A DNA stretch of 64,000 bases, taken from Pseudomonadota bacterium (GTDB lineage: Bacteria; Pseudomonadota; Gammaproteobacteria; Steroidobacterales; Steroidobacteraceae). The notes below the pieces were generated by a model. That model was not told the origin of the DNA. It did not search any database and saw only the letters and a program-made list of their open reading frames with translations. The translations under genes were made by a program, and so were the position numbers. The stretch is taken from assembly GCA_037200975.1 (NCBI GenBank), contig JBBCGI010000001.1:4175716-4239715 (forward strand). Direction: 5' to 3'. Positions 19,806-28,849 of the stretch are shown piece after piece. How positions within the stretch are numbered: the first letter of the stretch is position 1; every line of letters starts with the position of its first letter.

Positions 19806-20335
19806 CAGGACTTGACGGGCTCCAGGATCGCATCGAGGTTTTGCGCGTCGCAGTAGTCCATGAACTCCTCGCGCAGGTGCGCCAGCTGCAGGCGCTTGGG
19901 CACGTTGATGATCATCTGCACCGCGAACATCTGCGCCCCGGTGTGCGCGGCGGGGTAGGTGCGCGTGGAAACCTCGGCGATGTCGATGCCGCGGCTGGCG
20001 CAGAACCCGGACAGGCCCGTGACGATGCCTGCCTGGTCGAGACACACCACGTCGATGGAATAGGGCAGCAGTTCCGCGCGCGCGGCCCGCGGCTCCGTGC
20101 GCTTCATGTGCAGCGACAGGCCGGTGGATTCGCCGAGGCGCGCCAATTCGCTTTCGAGTTTGGCGAGCGAATGCCAGTTGCCGGTGACCAGCACCAGCAT
20201 GGCGAATTCGTTGCCGAGGCTGGCCATGCGGCTTTCGCTGATGGATCCGCCGCAGTCCGAGATTACGCGGGTGAGGTCGTGGACCATTCCGGTCCGATCG
20301 CTGCCAATGGCGGATACGGCGAGGTGTTGCTTCAT
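19805..20335 (-). CDS. gcvR: GcvR-like double ACT-domain regulator
   Basis: 176 aa from the ATG at 20335. Two ACT domains are visible: the first starts KQHLAVSAIGSDRTGMV, the second YSIDVVCLDQAGIVTG. In E. coli GcvR binds glycine and antagonises GcvA at the gcv operon; the partner here is not in the window. It lies next to dapA, divergently, as in enteric bacteria. Confidence 0.88.
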   Translation of the reverse strand: MKQHLAVSAIGSDRTGMVHDLTRVISDCGGSISESRMASLGNEFAMLVLVTGNWHSLAKLESELARLGESTGLSLHMKRTEPRAARAELLPYSIDVVCLDQAGIVTGLSGFCASRGIDIAEVSTRTYPAAHTGAQMFAVQMIINVPKRLQLAHLREEFMDYCDAQNLDAILEPVKS

Positions 20336-20429
20336 CTGGCAGCGAGTGTACAGGCAGCCCCGTGGCTTGCGAACCCGAGGATCGCGCCCTACCATGCCCG
20401 ACCGCTTCAACGACCCTCGGAATTTACGC

Positions 20430-21314
20430 ATGTTCGCCGGCAGCCTGGTGGCGCTCGTGACCCCGATGCAGCCCGACGGCAGTATCGATTACGACGCCTG
20501 GTCGCGACTCCTCGAGTTTCAAGTCGCCAATGGCACCACGGGCATCGTGGTGGCCGGATCCACCGGCGAATCGGCCACCGTGACGGACGCCGAACTACGC
20601 GAAATGTTGTTGACGGCGCGCGGGGTTCTCGGCACACGTGCATTGCTCATCGCGAATGCCGGCACCAGCAGCACCGACACTTCCGTGCAGCGCGCACGGT
20701 GGATCAGCGAGCTTCAGGTCGATGCCCTGCTGGTCGCGTCGCCACCTTATGTACGGCCGACCCAGGAAGGCCTGTTCCGACATTTCTCGGCGATCGCAGC
20801 CAACTCGCGGATTCCGGTGCTGCTCTACAACGTGCCCAGCCGCAGCGCGGTCGATCTGCTGCCCGCCACCGTGGCGCGCCTCTCGCGTGTGCACGGCATC
20901 GCCGGCATCAAGGAAGCAGTGGGCGAGGTCGCGCGCGTGCGCGAGCTCGTCGGCAGCTGCGCGTACGATTTCCGCATCCTCAGTGGCGATGACCTGAGCG
21001 CGCGCGACTGCATCGGCGTCGGTGCCGTGGGCGTCATCTCCGTCACCGCGAACGTGGCGCCGCGTGCCATGGCCGACATGATCGCCGCCGCCGTGCGCGG
21101 CGAACGGGCGGCCGCCACGCAGATCGACCAGCGCCTCGTGGCCCTGCATCGCAATCTGTTCGTGGAATCCAACCCCATCCCGGTCAAATGGGCCGTGGCG
21201 CGCATGGGACTCATGGGCGGCACGCTGCGTCTGCCGCTCACCGAGTTATCTGCCGAGTACCATGCGGTGGTAGTCGAGTCGCTGTTCGCGGCCGGCATTA
21301 CCGTGAACTCCTGA
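20430..21314 (+). CDS. dapA: 4-hydroxy-tetrahydrodipicolinate synthase DapA
   Basis: 294 aa from the ATG at 20430, matching the normal 292 aa; an in-frame ATG at 20394 would add 12 poorly conserved residues. The aldolase barrel shows the dipicolinate motif GSTGES, the catalytic tyrosine in LLYNVPSRS and the Schiff-base lysine in GIAGIKEAVG. It condenses pyruvate with aspartate semialdehyde in lysine and diaminopimelate synthesis. dapB is in the same window at 55434. Confidence 0.95.
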   Translation: MFAGSLVALVTPMQPDGSIDYDAWSRLLEFQVANGTTGIVVAGSTGESATVTDAELREMLLTARGVLGTRALLIANAGTSSTDTSVQRARWISELQVDALLVASPPYVRPTQEGLFRHFSAIAANSRIPVLLYNVPSRSAVDLLPATVARLSRVHGIAGIKEAVGEVARVRELVGSCAYDFRILSGDDLSARDCIGVGAVGVISVTANVAPRAMADMIAAAVRGERAAATQIDQRLVALHRNLFVESNPIPVKWAVARMGLMGGTLRLPLTELSAEYHAVVVESLFAAGITVNS

Positions 21315-21337
21315 AGTCAGACAAGGTCGCACCCCTC

Positions 21338-21625
21338 ATGCGTATTGCCGGAACCCTTCTCGCCTGCATCCTGTCCGCGACCATGATCTCGGGCTGCAAA
21401 TCCCGCATGGTCAGTTGCAAGCAAGACAACAAGGATTACGCCGAAGCCCGGGAATTACCGCCGCTGACGGCCCCTCCGGGCCTCGACGCGCCCAATACGC
21501 GCAACTCCCTCAAAGTACCGCCGCTTGCCACCCCCGAGCGCGTCCGTGGGCGGGACGAAGGCTGCCTCGATACGCCGCCGCCGTTTGCCACATCCAAATC
21601 GGCCGACGCTGCGAAGCCGAAGTAA
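21338..21625 (+). CDS. Small lipoprotein resembling the N-terminal lid of BamC
   Basis: 95 aa, 23 nt after dapA. Signal peptide with lipobox I-S-G-C (Cys20). The mature part, from DYAEARELPPLTAPPGL through the proline-rich PPLATPERV, resembles the unstructured BamC segment that binds BamD (Y..A..L..L.AP.G...P). In E. coli bamC directly follows dapA. The two helix-grip domains of BamC are missing, so this would be a lid-only version. The resemblance is from memory and needs a profile search. Confidence 0.65.
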   Translation: MRIAGTLLACILSATMISGCKSRMVSCKQDNKDYAEARELPPLTAPPGLDAPNTRNSLKVPPLATPERVRGRDEGCLDTPPPFATSKSADAAKPK

Positions 21626-21701
21626 CGCGCTTTCCGTTATGATTCGCACCCCCGGGAAATCCTTGGATAAATCCTTGGGGTACGTACGCTAAGTAGATTC
21701 C

Positions 21702-21791
21702 GGACAGGTGGCCGAGCGGTCGAAGGCGCTTGCTTGGAAAGCAAGTAACATCTCACGGTGTTCCAGGGTTCGAATCCCTGCCTGTCCGCCA
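21702..21791 (+). tRNA. tRNA-Ser (anticodon GGA), CCA encoded
   Basis: The acceptor stem GGACAGG pairs with CCTGTCC. The anticodon stem CTTGC/GCAAG encloses TTGGAAA, giving anticodon GGA at 21736-21738. A long class II variable arm and the T-arm GGGTTCGAATCCC follow, and CCA is encoded at 21789-21791. Upstream, a 10-nt direct repeat (AAATCCTTGG at 21657 and 21669) has no obvious role. Confidence 0.97.
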
Positions 21792-21803
21792 GATCTTTAC
21801 CAT

Positions 21804-21915
21804 GGCAGTCCGTATCGGCTCCTTCGCGACGACTAGTTGTAAACCCCGTCAGGCCCGGAAGGGAGCAGCGGTAGCGGCGATGTCGGGCGCCGAAGTCCGG
21901 CTGGTGCGGGCTGCC
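21804..21915 (+). ncRNA. ffs: Signal recognition particle 4.5S RNA
   Basis: The conserved apical Ffh-binding loop is present: GTCAGGCCCGGAAGGGAGCAGC-type sequence at about 21849-21870 with its GGAA tetraloop. The ends close a 13-bp helix: GGCAGTCCGTATC at 21804 pairs with GGTGCGGGCTGCC ending 21915. The length, about 112 nt, matches the short bacterial SRP RNA. It lies between tRNA-Ser and dnaX, 12 nt after the tRNA. Confidence 0.92.
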
Positions 21916-21935
21916 TCCCAAGGATTCAAGCTTTC

Positions 21936-23516
21936 ATGAGTTACCTCGCGCTTGCGCGCAAATGGCGGCCGCGTTCCTTTGCCGAATTGGTCGGGCAGGA
22001 GCATGTGCGCCTGGCGCTCGGCAATGCGCTCACGCAGGGGCGGGTGCATCACGCCTTCCTGTTCACGGGCACACGCGGTGTGGGCAAGACCACCATCGCG
22101 CGCATCCTGTCCAAGTGCCTCAACTGTGAATCCGGCGTCACCGCCACTCCCGATGGCACCTGCGCCTCGTGCAAGGAAATCGACGAAGGCCGGTTTGTCG
22201 ATCTGATCGAAGTCGACGCCGCCTCGCGCACCAAGGTCGACGACACGCGCGAGCTGCTCGAGAACGTGCAGTACGCGCCGACGCGCGGACGGTACAAGGT
22301 CTATCTGATCGACGAAGTGCACATGTTGTCGACGCACTCGTTCAACGCGTTGCTCAAGACGCTCGAAGAACCGCCACCGCACGTGAAGTTCCTGCTGGCC
22401 ACCACCGATCCGCAGAAACTGCCGGTCACGGTTCTGTCGCGCTGCCTGCAGTTCAATCTCAAGCGGCTGCCGGTGACGTTGATCAGCGAACATCTGGCGA
22501 AGGTGCTCGCGGCGGAAAAGATCTCCGCGGAACCGGCCGCGTTGAAACTCGTGGCCCAGGCCGCCGACGGCAGCATGCGTGATGCCTTGTCGTTGCTCGA
22601 CCAGCTCATTGCATTCGGCGGCGGCAAGGTCGAGGAAGCGGGCGCGCGTTCGATGCTCGGCACCATCGACCGCGATCACGTCACGAAACTCGCGCGCGCG
22701 CTCGCCGCCGGTGATGCGGCGAAGCTGCTCGAGACGGCGCGCCTGCTCGAGGAGTTTTCGCCGGACTACGCCCAGGTGCTGGACGATCTCGCCTCGCTGC
22801 TGACGCGTATCGCGCTGCGCCAGCTCGTGCCCGGATACGAGGGTGATGAATTGTTCGACAGCGCGCTGCTCGCCGAGCTCGCCGCGGCGATCGCTGGGGA
22901 AGACGTGCAGCTTTACTACCAGACGGCGATCCTCGGGCGCCGCGATCTGGGGCTCGCGCCCGATCCGCGCACGGGCTTCGAGATGACGCTGGTGCGCATG
23001 CTGGCGTTCCGCCCGGCGGGCAGCCCGGCGCGAGTTCAAACTACCGGCGGGGCGAGCGCGGCGAGCGCGGCCGCGGGCACGCTGCCCACGGCGGGTGGCT
23101 CGCCGATCGTGCGGCCGGCTGCCGCGGGACCCATCGATCCGGTGCAATGGGCGCGCGTGATCGGCGATCTCGATGTCACCGGCGCCGCGCGCCAGCTGGC
23201 CACGAATTGTGCGCTGCTCGAACACCGCGGCAACACGCTGCGCCTGGTGCTCGACGCGCGCGGCCAGGTCCTGAACACACCAGGCAATCGCGATCGCCTC
23301 ACGCAGGCGCTGGCGAAATACGTCGGCGGTCAGGTGAAACTCGAGTTCGTCGATGGCGCGCCGGCGGCCGAAACGCCTTCGCAGAACGTCGAACGGCGCT
23401 CGGCCGAGGCGACCGAGGCCGCGCGCCGGGCACTCGAGGAAGACCCGACGGTGCGTGACATGAAATCGCGATTCGGGGCCACGCTGCATCCCGAATCGGT
23501 GCGGTCAACGGAGTAG
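21936..23516 (+). CDS. dnaX: DNA polymerase III tau subunit DnaX
   Basis: 526 aa. Walker A is GTRGVGKTT, the zinc cysteines are in CLNCESGV and CASCKEID, and the sensor region reads YLIDEVHMLS. The first 370 residues are the clamp-loader motor; the rest is a shortened tau C-terminus, well below the 643 aa of E. coli tau. I saw no A-AAA-AAG slippery run, so frameshift production of gamma is not evident. It leads a dnaX-ybaB-recR operon. Confidence 0.95.
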   Translation: MSYLALARKWRPRSFAELVGQEHVRLALGNALTQGRVHHAFLFTGTRGVGKTTIARILSKCLNCESGVTATPDGTCASCKEIDEGRFVDLIEVDAASRTKVDDTRELLENVQYAPTRGRYKVYLIDEVHMLSTHSFNALLKTLEEPPPHVKFLLATTDPQKLPVTVLSRCLQFNLKRLPVTLISEHLAKVLAAEKISAEPAALKLVAQAADGSMRDALSLLDQLIAFGGGKVEEAGARSMLGTIDRDHVTKLARALAAGDAAKLLETARLLEEFSPDYAQVLDDLASLLTRIALRQLVPGYEGDELFDSALLAELAAAIAGEDVQLYYQTAILGRRDLGLAPDPRTGFEMTLVRMLAFRPAGSPARVQTTGGASAASAAAGTLPTAGGSPIVRPAAAGPIDPVQWARVIGDLDVTGAARQLATNCALLEHRGNTLRLVLDARGQVLNTPGNRDRLTQALAKYVGGQVKLEFVDGAPAAETPSQNVERRSAEATEAARRALEEDPTVRDMKSRFGATLHPESVRSTE

Positions 23517-23527
23517 AGGAGAGATCG

Positions 23528-23848
23528 ATGCGTGGTGGTGGAAACATGATGAAGCAGGCCATGGCGCTTCAGGCCAACATGAAGAAGGCCCAGGACGAAA
23601 TTGCCAACATGGAAGTCACCGGTGAATCCGGCGGCGGCATGGTCAAGGTGACGATGACGGGTAAACACGAAGTGAAGCGTGTGCAGATCGAACCGGCAGT
23701 CGTCTCAGAAGATCGCGAGATGCTCGAGGACCTGATCGCCGCGGCGATCAACGATGCCGTGAACAAGGTCGACAGCCAAAGCCAGGCGCGGATGTCGTCG
23801 GTGATGTCCGGGCTCAACCTGCCGCCTGGCTTCAAGATGCCGTTCTGA
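23528..23848 (+). CDS. ybaB: Nucleoid-associated protein YbaB/EbfC
   Basis: 106 aa, typical size. Pattern of the YbaB family: an N-terminal helix rich in methionine and lysine (MMKQAMALQANMKKAQ), a central strand region with GGGMVKVTMTGKHEVKRV, and the C-terminal GLNLPPGFKMPF. It binds DNA as a dimer. Its place between dnaX and recR is conserved across bacteria. Confidence 0.94.
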   Translation: MRGGGNMMKQAMALQANMKKAQDEIANMEVTGESGGGMVKVTMTGKHEVKRVQIEPAVVSEDREMLEDLIAAAINDAVNKVDSQSQARMSSVMSGLNLPPGFKMPF

Positions 23849-23863
23849 GGCTTCTCTAACTAC

Positions 23864-24460
23864 ATGCAGCACGCCGCTCCGCTGGCAAAACTCATCGATG
23901 CATTACGCGCCTTGCCGGGTGTCGGCCCGAAGACGGCGCAGCGCATGGCGTTCCACCTGCTGCAGGGCGGCCGTGGCGGCGCCCGCACGCTGGCCGAGGC
24001 GCTCACCGCGGGCCTCGCGGCCATCGGCCGCTGTAAGCGTTGCCGCATGTTGACCGACACCGAGTTGTGTTCGATCTGCGCGTCGAGCTCGCGCGAGACC
24101 GCCTTGTTATGCGTGGTCGAATCACCGGCGGACGTGGTTGCGGTAGAGCAGTCCGGCAGCTATCGCGGCAGGTATTTCGTGCTGCACGGACACCTGTCGC
24201 CGCTCGATGGCATCGGGCCGGAGCAGATCGGCGCGCGCGAATTCGAAGCGCTGCTCGATTCGGGCGAAGTGCGCGAGGTCATTCTCGCGACCAATCCGAC
24301 TGTGGAAGGCGAAGCCACGGCGCATTTTCTCGGCGAACGCGCCGGGCAGCGGCGCATCCAGGCAAGCCGTATCGCGCATGGCGTGCCGATCGGCGGTGAG
24401 CTGGAATACGTGGACGGCGGCACGCTGGCGCATGCGCTGGCCGGACGTCACTCCGTCTGA
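23864..24460 (+). CDS. recR: Recombination mediator RecR
   Basis: 198 aa. An N-terminal helix-hairpin-helix ([17 protein letters not shown]), a four-cysteine zinc finger ([16 protein letters not shown]) and a Toprim domain starting [11 protein letters not shown] are all present. RecR works with RecF and RecO to load RecA at gaps. Its stop codon touches the left arm of palindromic element 2. Confidence 0.96.
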   Translation: MQHAAPLAKLIDALRALPGVGPKTAQRMAFHLLQGGRGGARTLAEALTAGLAAIGRCKRCRMLTDTELCSICASSSRETALLCVVESPADVVAVEQSGSYRGRYFVLHGHLSPLDGIGPEQIGAREFEALLDSGEVREVILATNPTVEGEATAHFLGERAGQRRIQASRIAHGVPIGGELEYVDGGTLAHALAGRHSV

Positions 24461-24575
24461 CTAGAAGGGGACTGGAAAAAGGGGACAGATCTATTTATCG
24501 AGCGGCTGACGTTGAAGAACGGGCGCTGTGCTCCCGATAAATAGATCTGTCCCCTTTTTCCAGTCCCCTTCTAGT
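24460..24575. repeat. Perfect 41-nt palindromic element 2 between convergent genes
   Basis: Arms 24460-24500 and 24535-24575 are exact reverse complements, separated by a 34-nt spacer. Each arm carries AAAAGGGGACA, three variable bases, then CTATTTATC, matching the motif of element 1. A second G-rich box (AAGGGGAC) precedes it in both elements. It sits between convergent recR and the GH3 gene and can act as a bidirectional terminator. Likely a REP/MITE-type repeat copy. Confidence 0.88.
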
Positions 24576-24583
24576 TCCGCGCC

Positions 24584-27256
24584 TCAGTTGGTCACGTCGA
24601 GCGTCGTCTTTGCACGGATATCTGCGCTTGAAGCACCAACCTGCACTTCGAATTTTCCGGCGTCGACCGCGTAGGCCTTCTTTGTGTCGTCGTAGATCGG
24701 CAAATCGCGCGCCGGTCTGATTGCGAATTTCACGACTCTCGATTCACCGGGCTTCAGTGCGATGCGCTCGATGCCGCGCAGCTCCTTGAGCGCGCGCGTA
24801 CGTTTCGGATCGAGCGGCTGCAGGTATAGCTGCACGACCTCGTCGCCCGGGCGTTTGCCGGTGTTCTTGACCGTGACGGCCGCCTGCACGCTGCCGTCCG
24901 CCGCCACCGAGCTCTTGTCGAGTTTCAGCCCCGAATACTGAAACGTCGTGTACGACAATCCAAAGCCGAACGGATAGAGAGGCTTTCCTTCGAAGTACCG
25001 GTAGGTGCGGTTCTTCATGCTGTAATCGTCGAAGGCCGGCAGTTTCTCATCCGCCTTGTAGAAGGTGATGGGCAGGCGGCCGCTCGGATTCACGGCGCCG
25101 AACAGGACGTCTGCCACGGCGTTGCCGCCGCGTTGTCCCGGGTACCAGGCGACGAGGATGGCCGGTAGTTTGGTCTGTTCCCAGTCCACCGCGATCGCAG
25201 AGCCGGTCGTCAACACGAGGATCACGGGTTTGCCCGTGGCCTGCAGTGCTTCGAGCAGTTTCTGCTGGCTGCCGGGCAGACGCAGGTCGGTGCGGTCCCC
25301 GCCGGCGAAGCCCGGGTAGTTGACCTTCATTTCCTCGCCCTCGACATCTCCGGTCAACCCGCCGACGAACACGACGACATCGGACACCTTCGCCGCGTCG
25401 AGCGCTTCCTCGAGCGGCGGTTTCGCGCCCGGCAGGCGCCACGCAAGCCGCACTTCCGCGTCGCGGTCGGCTTCGAAGTATTCGAGCTTGATGTCGTAAC
25501 TCCTGCCCGCTTCGAGCTCGACGAATGCACTCTTGCTGGCGACGCGCGGATTCGGCTCCCAGCCGTCGCTCACGACCTTGCCGTCGATGTACAGGCGGAA
25601 GCCGTCGTTGGCGCCGACCACGAGCTCGTATTTCCCCGTCTTGGGCGGCAGTAGTTTGCCGGTCCAGCGGATCGAGTAATCGTCCACGCCGAGCGCCGCC
25701 GCCTGCGTCAGCTCGCCCTGGGCGACCAGCGTATCGGTCGGTGCGCCGCGATCCCAGCGGAAGGCGACACGCGGATCGATGCGTGTGAGTACGGGAGCAC
25801 CCGCGAATTCCTTGCCGCGGAAATATTCGCCCTTGAGACCCTGCGTTTGCGAGGCGGCTTCCGGACGCAAATACGCCGGCTCGATCAACGGTGCCGCGCG
25901 GGGTTCTTCGCGGCCCTCGACCAGATCGGCACCGCGCGAGTAATTCACTTTCGTGTTCGGGCCGACCGCATCGCGAATGCCCTGCAGGATGGTCACAGGC
26001 GCCGCGGGGGTGCCGTAATAGTTGCCCAGCAGCGACATGATTTCATCCGCCGTCGGGCCGATCACCGCGATGCTCCGGAGCTTCGCCTTGTCGAGGGGCA
26101 GAACGCCGCTGTTCTTGAGCAGTACGATGGATTCCTGCGCCGCCTTGCGCGCCAGCGCATCGTGCTCGGGCGACTGGTTCACCTTGTAGGGAATCTGCGC
26201 CCATTTCACCTTGTCGTCCGGATCGAACATGCCGAGCTGGAAACGCGTGAGGAACGCGCGGCGCACGGCGGCGTCGATCTCCGCTTCGGTAATCAAGCCT
26301 TTCTTCACCGCCGAGGTGAGCGTTGCATAGGTCTTGCCGCAGTTCACTTCGAGGCCGCTGCGGATGCCGATGACGGACGCTTCCTCGGGGGTCGGCACGA
26401 TCTTGTGGAATCTCCAGATGTCGTCGATCGAGTCGCAGTCCGACACCACGTACCCTTTGAAGCCCCACTGGTTGCGCAGGATTTCCGTCAGCAGGCGATG
26501 GCTGCCCGAAGCAGATTCCCCGTTGACGCGGTTGTACGCGCCCATGACCGAAGCGACATGACCTTCCTGCACCAGCGCCCTGAACGCCGGTAGATAGGTC
26601 TCCCAGAGGTCGCGTTCGCTAGGATATACGTCGAAGTGGTGGCGGTCCGCCTCCGGGCCGGAGTGCACCACGTAGTGTTTGGCGGTTGCGTCCACCTTGC
26701 GGTATTTCGGATCGTCGCCCTGCAGCGCCTTCACGAACGCGACGCCCATGCGCGCGGTGAGGTAGGGGTCTTCGCCGTAGGTTTCCTGGCCGCGGCCCCA
26801 GCGGGGGTCACGGAAGATGTTGATGTTGGGCGACCAGAAGGTGAGCCCCTGGTAACGCTTGCGCTGCTCGTGCCGGGCAAATTCATGGTGCTTGGCGCGC
26901 GCCTCGTCGCTGATCGCCGTGGCGACCTGCGTCATCAGCGGCGTGTCGAAGGTGGCGGCCATGCCGATCGCCTGCGGAAAAACGGTTGCCGCACCGGCGC
27001 GCGCTACGCCGTGCAGCGCCTCGTTCCACCATTCGTATGCCGGTACATCGAGGCGCGGAATCGCGACGGCATCGTTCTGCAGCTGCGATACTTTTTCTTC
27101 GAGCGTCATGCGCGACACGAGGTCCGCCGCGCGCTCCTCGAAGCTGCGATCGAGGTTCTTGTAGACCGGTTCCTCGGCGGAAGCGGGGGCAGCCGAGGAA
27201 AATGTGACGACGGAGAGCAGGGCGCCAACCGCGGCGCGCGCAAATTTCCAATTCAT
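24584..27256 (-). CDS. Secreted GH3 glycoside hydrolase with PA14 insert (beta-glucosidase/xylosidase)
   Basis: 890 aa. The signal peptide ends near residue 27 (APASA). The GH3 N-terminal barrel has the nucleophile D273 in GYVVSDCDSID and the substrate-binding KHYVVHSGPE. The GH3 C-terminal sandwich is interrupted by a PA14 domain (about 470-610). A fibronectin III-like domain closes the protein (about 790-885). The family removes glucose, xylose or arabinose units from the non-reducing end of plant-type glycans; the substrate cannot be read from sequence. No transporter or regulator is adjacent. Confidence 0.9.
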   Translation of the reverse strand: MNWKFARAAVGALLSVVTFSSAAPASAEEPVYKNLDRSFEERAADLVSRMTLEEKVSQLQNDAVAIPRLDVPAYEWWNEALHGVARAGAATVFPQAIGMAATFDTPLMTQVATAISDEARAKHHEFARHEQRKRYQGLTFWSPNINIFRDPRWGRGQETYGEDPYLTARMGVAFVKALQGDDPKYRKVDATAKHYVVHSGPEADRHHFDVYPSERDLWETYLPAFRALVQEGHVASVMGAYNRVNGESASGSHRLLTEILRNQWGFKGYVVSDCDSIDDIWRFHKIVPTPEEASVIGIRSGLEVNCGKTYATLTSAVKKGLITEAEIDAAVRRAFLTRFQLGMFDPDDKVKWAQIPYKVNQSPEHDALARKAAQESIVLLKNSGVLPLDKAKLRSIAVIGPTADEIMSLLGNYYGTPAAPVTILQGIRDAVGPNTKVNYSRGADLVEGREEPRAAPLIEPAYLRPEAASQTQGLKGEYFRGKEFAGAPVLTRIDPRVAFRWDRGAPTDTLVAQGELTQAAALGVDDYSIRWTGKLLPPKTGKYELVVGANDGFRLYIDGKVVSDGWEPNPRVASKSAFVELEAGRSYDIKLEYFEADRDAEVRLAWRLPGAKPPLEEALDAAKVSDVVVFVGGLTGDVEGEEMKVNYPGFAGGDRTDLRLPGSQQKLLEALQATGKPVILVLTTGSAIAVDWEQTKLPAILVAWYPGQRGGNAVADVLFGAVNPSGRLPITFYKADEKLPAFDDYSMKNRTYRYFEGKPLYPFGFGLSYTTFQYSGLKLDKSSVAADGSVQAAVTVKNTGKRPGDEVVQLYLQPLDPKRTRALKELRGIERIALKPGESRVVKFAIRPARDLPIYDDTKKAYAVDAGKFEVQVGASSADIRAKTTLDVTN

Positions 27257-27331
27257 GTTGCTGGCTCCTCGAGCGCGGGTGGCCGCCGGACTGGCACCCC
27301 CTCATCCCGCGCGCGGTAGCGGTACCATACC

Positions 27332-28267
27332 TCAACGCCGACTGCGTTGTCCGGGGCCGCGCGTCTCGATGAGCTCTTCATAACGCCGGCGCAGACGCCG
27401 ATAACTTTCATAACGGCGCGCACTCAACTCGCCGGCCTCAACCGCGCCGCTCACCGCGCATCCCGGTTCCTGCATGTGGCGGCAATCCTGAAATCGGCAG
27501 TTGCTCGCACGCCGGTCAACCTCAGGAAAACCCAGCGTCTGCGAATCGAGCTGTTCGATGGCCGGCGCGAAATCGCGCACGCCGGGCGAGTCGATCAGCG
27601 TGCCGCCGGAGGCGAGCGGATACGAACGCGAGGCGGTGGTCGTGTGGCGGCCTTCCTCCTCGCGGTCCAGCAGGCTCGTTTCGATGTCGGTTTCCGGCAG
27701 CAAGGCGCTTACGAGTGACGATTTGCCGACGCCGGATTGCCCCACCAGCACACTCGTCCCCTGCGCCAGCAGAGTCTTCAATGATTCGAGACCCGCGCCC
27801 GACGTCGCAGAGCACGACACGTGCGCGTAGCCGGCTGCCGTGAAGGCGGCCAGTTCATCGGCGTCGCTCTTGTTAGCCGCGAGATCGGATTTGTTGACGG
27901 CGACGGCACCGGCGATACCTGCGGCCGTGGCGGCGCACAGATAACGGTCGACGATGAACCAGTCGGGCTGCGGCAATGGAGCGACCACCACCACGAGCTG
28001 GGAGATATTGGCAACGACCGGTTCGCTCTCGCCGCGCACATTGGCGCGCGCCAGCAGTGTCCTGCGCGGCAGGACCTCGACGATGAGCAGTTCATCGTGT
28101 TTGCGGTCGCGCTCGCAACGCACACGATCGCCGCAGACGATGCTCAGGCGGCGGCCGGCGGGGCGCGCGCGCAATTCGCGTCCGTCCGCGGATTTGACCA
28201 GCAGATGCCGGCCGTACGCGGCGATGACCTCGGCGTCGAATTCGTCTGCGTCAAGCGGTGCGGTCAT
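27332..28267 (-). CDS. rsgA: Ribosome small-subunit maturation GTPase RsgA
   Basis: 311 aa. The domains run OB fold (1-80), circularly permuted GTPase with the G1 loop [10 protein letters not shown] after G4 (VNKSDL), then the C-terminal zinc knuckle [14 protein letters not shown]. RsgA helps late 30S subunit assembly. It is divergent from orn with only 24 bp between starts, a classic gammaproteobacterial arrangement. Confidence 0.95.
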   Translation of the reverse strand: MTAPLDADEFDAEVIAAYGRHLLVKSADGRELRARPAGRRLSIVCGDRVRCERDRKHDELLIVEVLPRRTLLARANVRGESEPVVANISQLVVVVAPLPQPDWFIVDRYLCAATAAGIAGAVAVNKSDLAANKSDADELAAFTAAGYAHVSCSATSGAGLESLKTLLAQGTSVLVGQSGVGKSSLVSALLPETDIETSLLDREEEGRHTTTASRSYPLASGGTLIDSPGVRDFAPAIEQLDSQTLGFPEVDRRASNCRFQDCRHMQEPGCAVSGAVEAGELSARRYESYRRLRRRYEELIETRGPGQRSRR

Positions 28268-28291
28268 TCGTGTAGTATCGCGTCAATCCTT

Positions 28292-28849
28292 ATGCCGAGC
28301 AGCGACTATCTGATCTGGATAGATCTCGAGATGACGGGCCTCAAGCCCGACACCGACGTGATCATCGAGATGGCCACCATCGTCACCGACGTCGACCTCG
28401 ATGTGGTCGCGGAGGGCCCGGTCATTGCGATCCACCAGTCGGAAGAAATCATCGCCGGCATGGACGAATGGAATACGCGCACCCACGGCGCTTCGGGCCT
28501 GATCCAGCGCGTGCGCGACAGCAAATACACGCTGGCCAGCGCCGAAGCCCGCACCATGGAATTCCTGCGGGTGCTGGTGGAGCCGAATGCCTCGCCGATG
28601 TGCGGCAACAGCATCTGCCAGGACCGTCGTTTCCTCGCCCGCCAGATGCCGACGCTCGAGGCGTTCTTCCACTATCGCAACCTCGATGTCAGCACGCTCA
28701 AGGAGCTCGCGCGCCGTTGGGCCCCGGGAATCATCCCCGGGTTCTCCAAACGCGGCGAACACAAGGCGCTCGCCGACATCCAGGAATCCATCCGCGAGCT
28801 CGCGTACTACCGCGAGCAGTTCCTCGCGCCGGAATACCAGAAGCTGTGA
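28292..28849 (+). CDS. orn: Oligoribonuclease Orn
   Basis: 185 aa DEDDh exonuclease. The first acidic pair is D11 and E13 ([10 protein letters not shown]); the motif III region [15 protein letters not shown] holds the conserved His and Asp. It degrades dinucleotides, including pGpG from cyclic di-GMP breakdown. That may be relevant given the GGDEF and EAL proteins at both window ends. Longer same-frame readings upstream overlap rsgA on the other strand. Confidence 0.96.
   Translation: MPSSDYLIWIDLEMTGLKPDTDVIIEMATIVTDVDLDVVAEGPVIAIHQSEEIIAGMDEWNTRTHGASGLIQRVRDSKYTLASAEARTMEFLRVLVEPNASPMCGNSICQDRRFLARQMPTLEAFFHYRNLDVSTLKELARRWAPGIIPGFSKRGEHKALADIQESIRELAYYREQFLAPEYQKL

Noticed and set aside
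21657-21678. Tandem AAATCCTTGG repeat before tRNA-Ser
   Set aside because: Only two copies, 12 nt apart; no known element and no structure.
22980-23110. Programmed frameshift in dnaX producing gamma
   Set aside because: No A-rich slippery run or clear downstream stem at the expected place.
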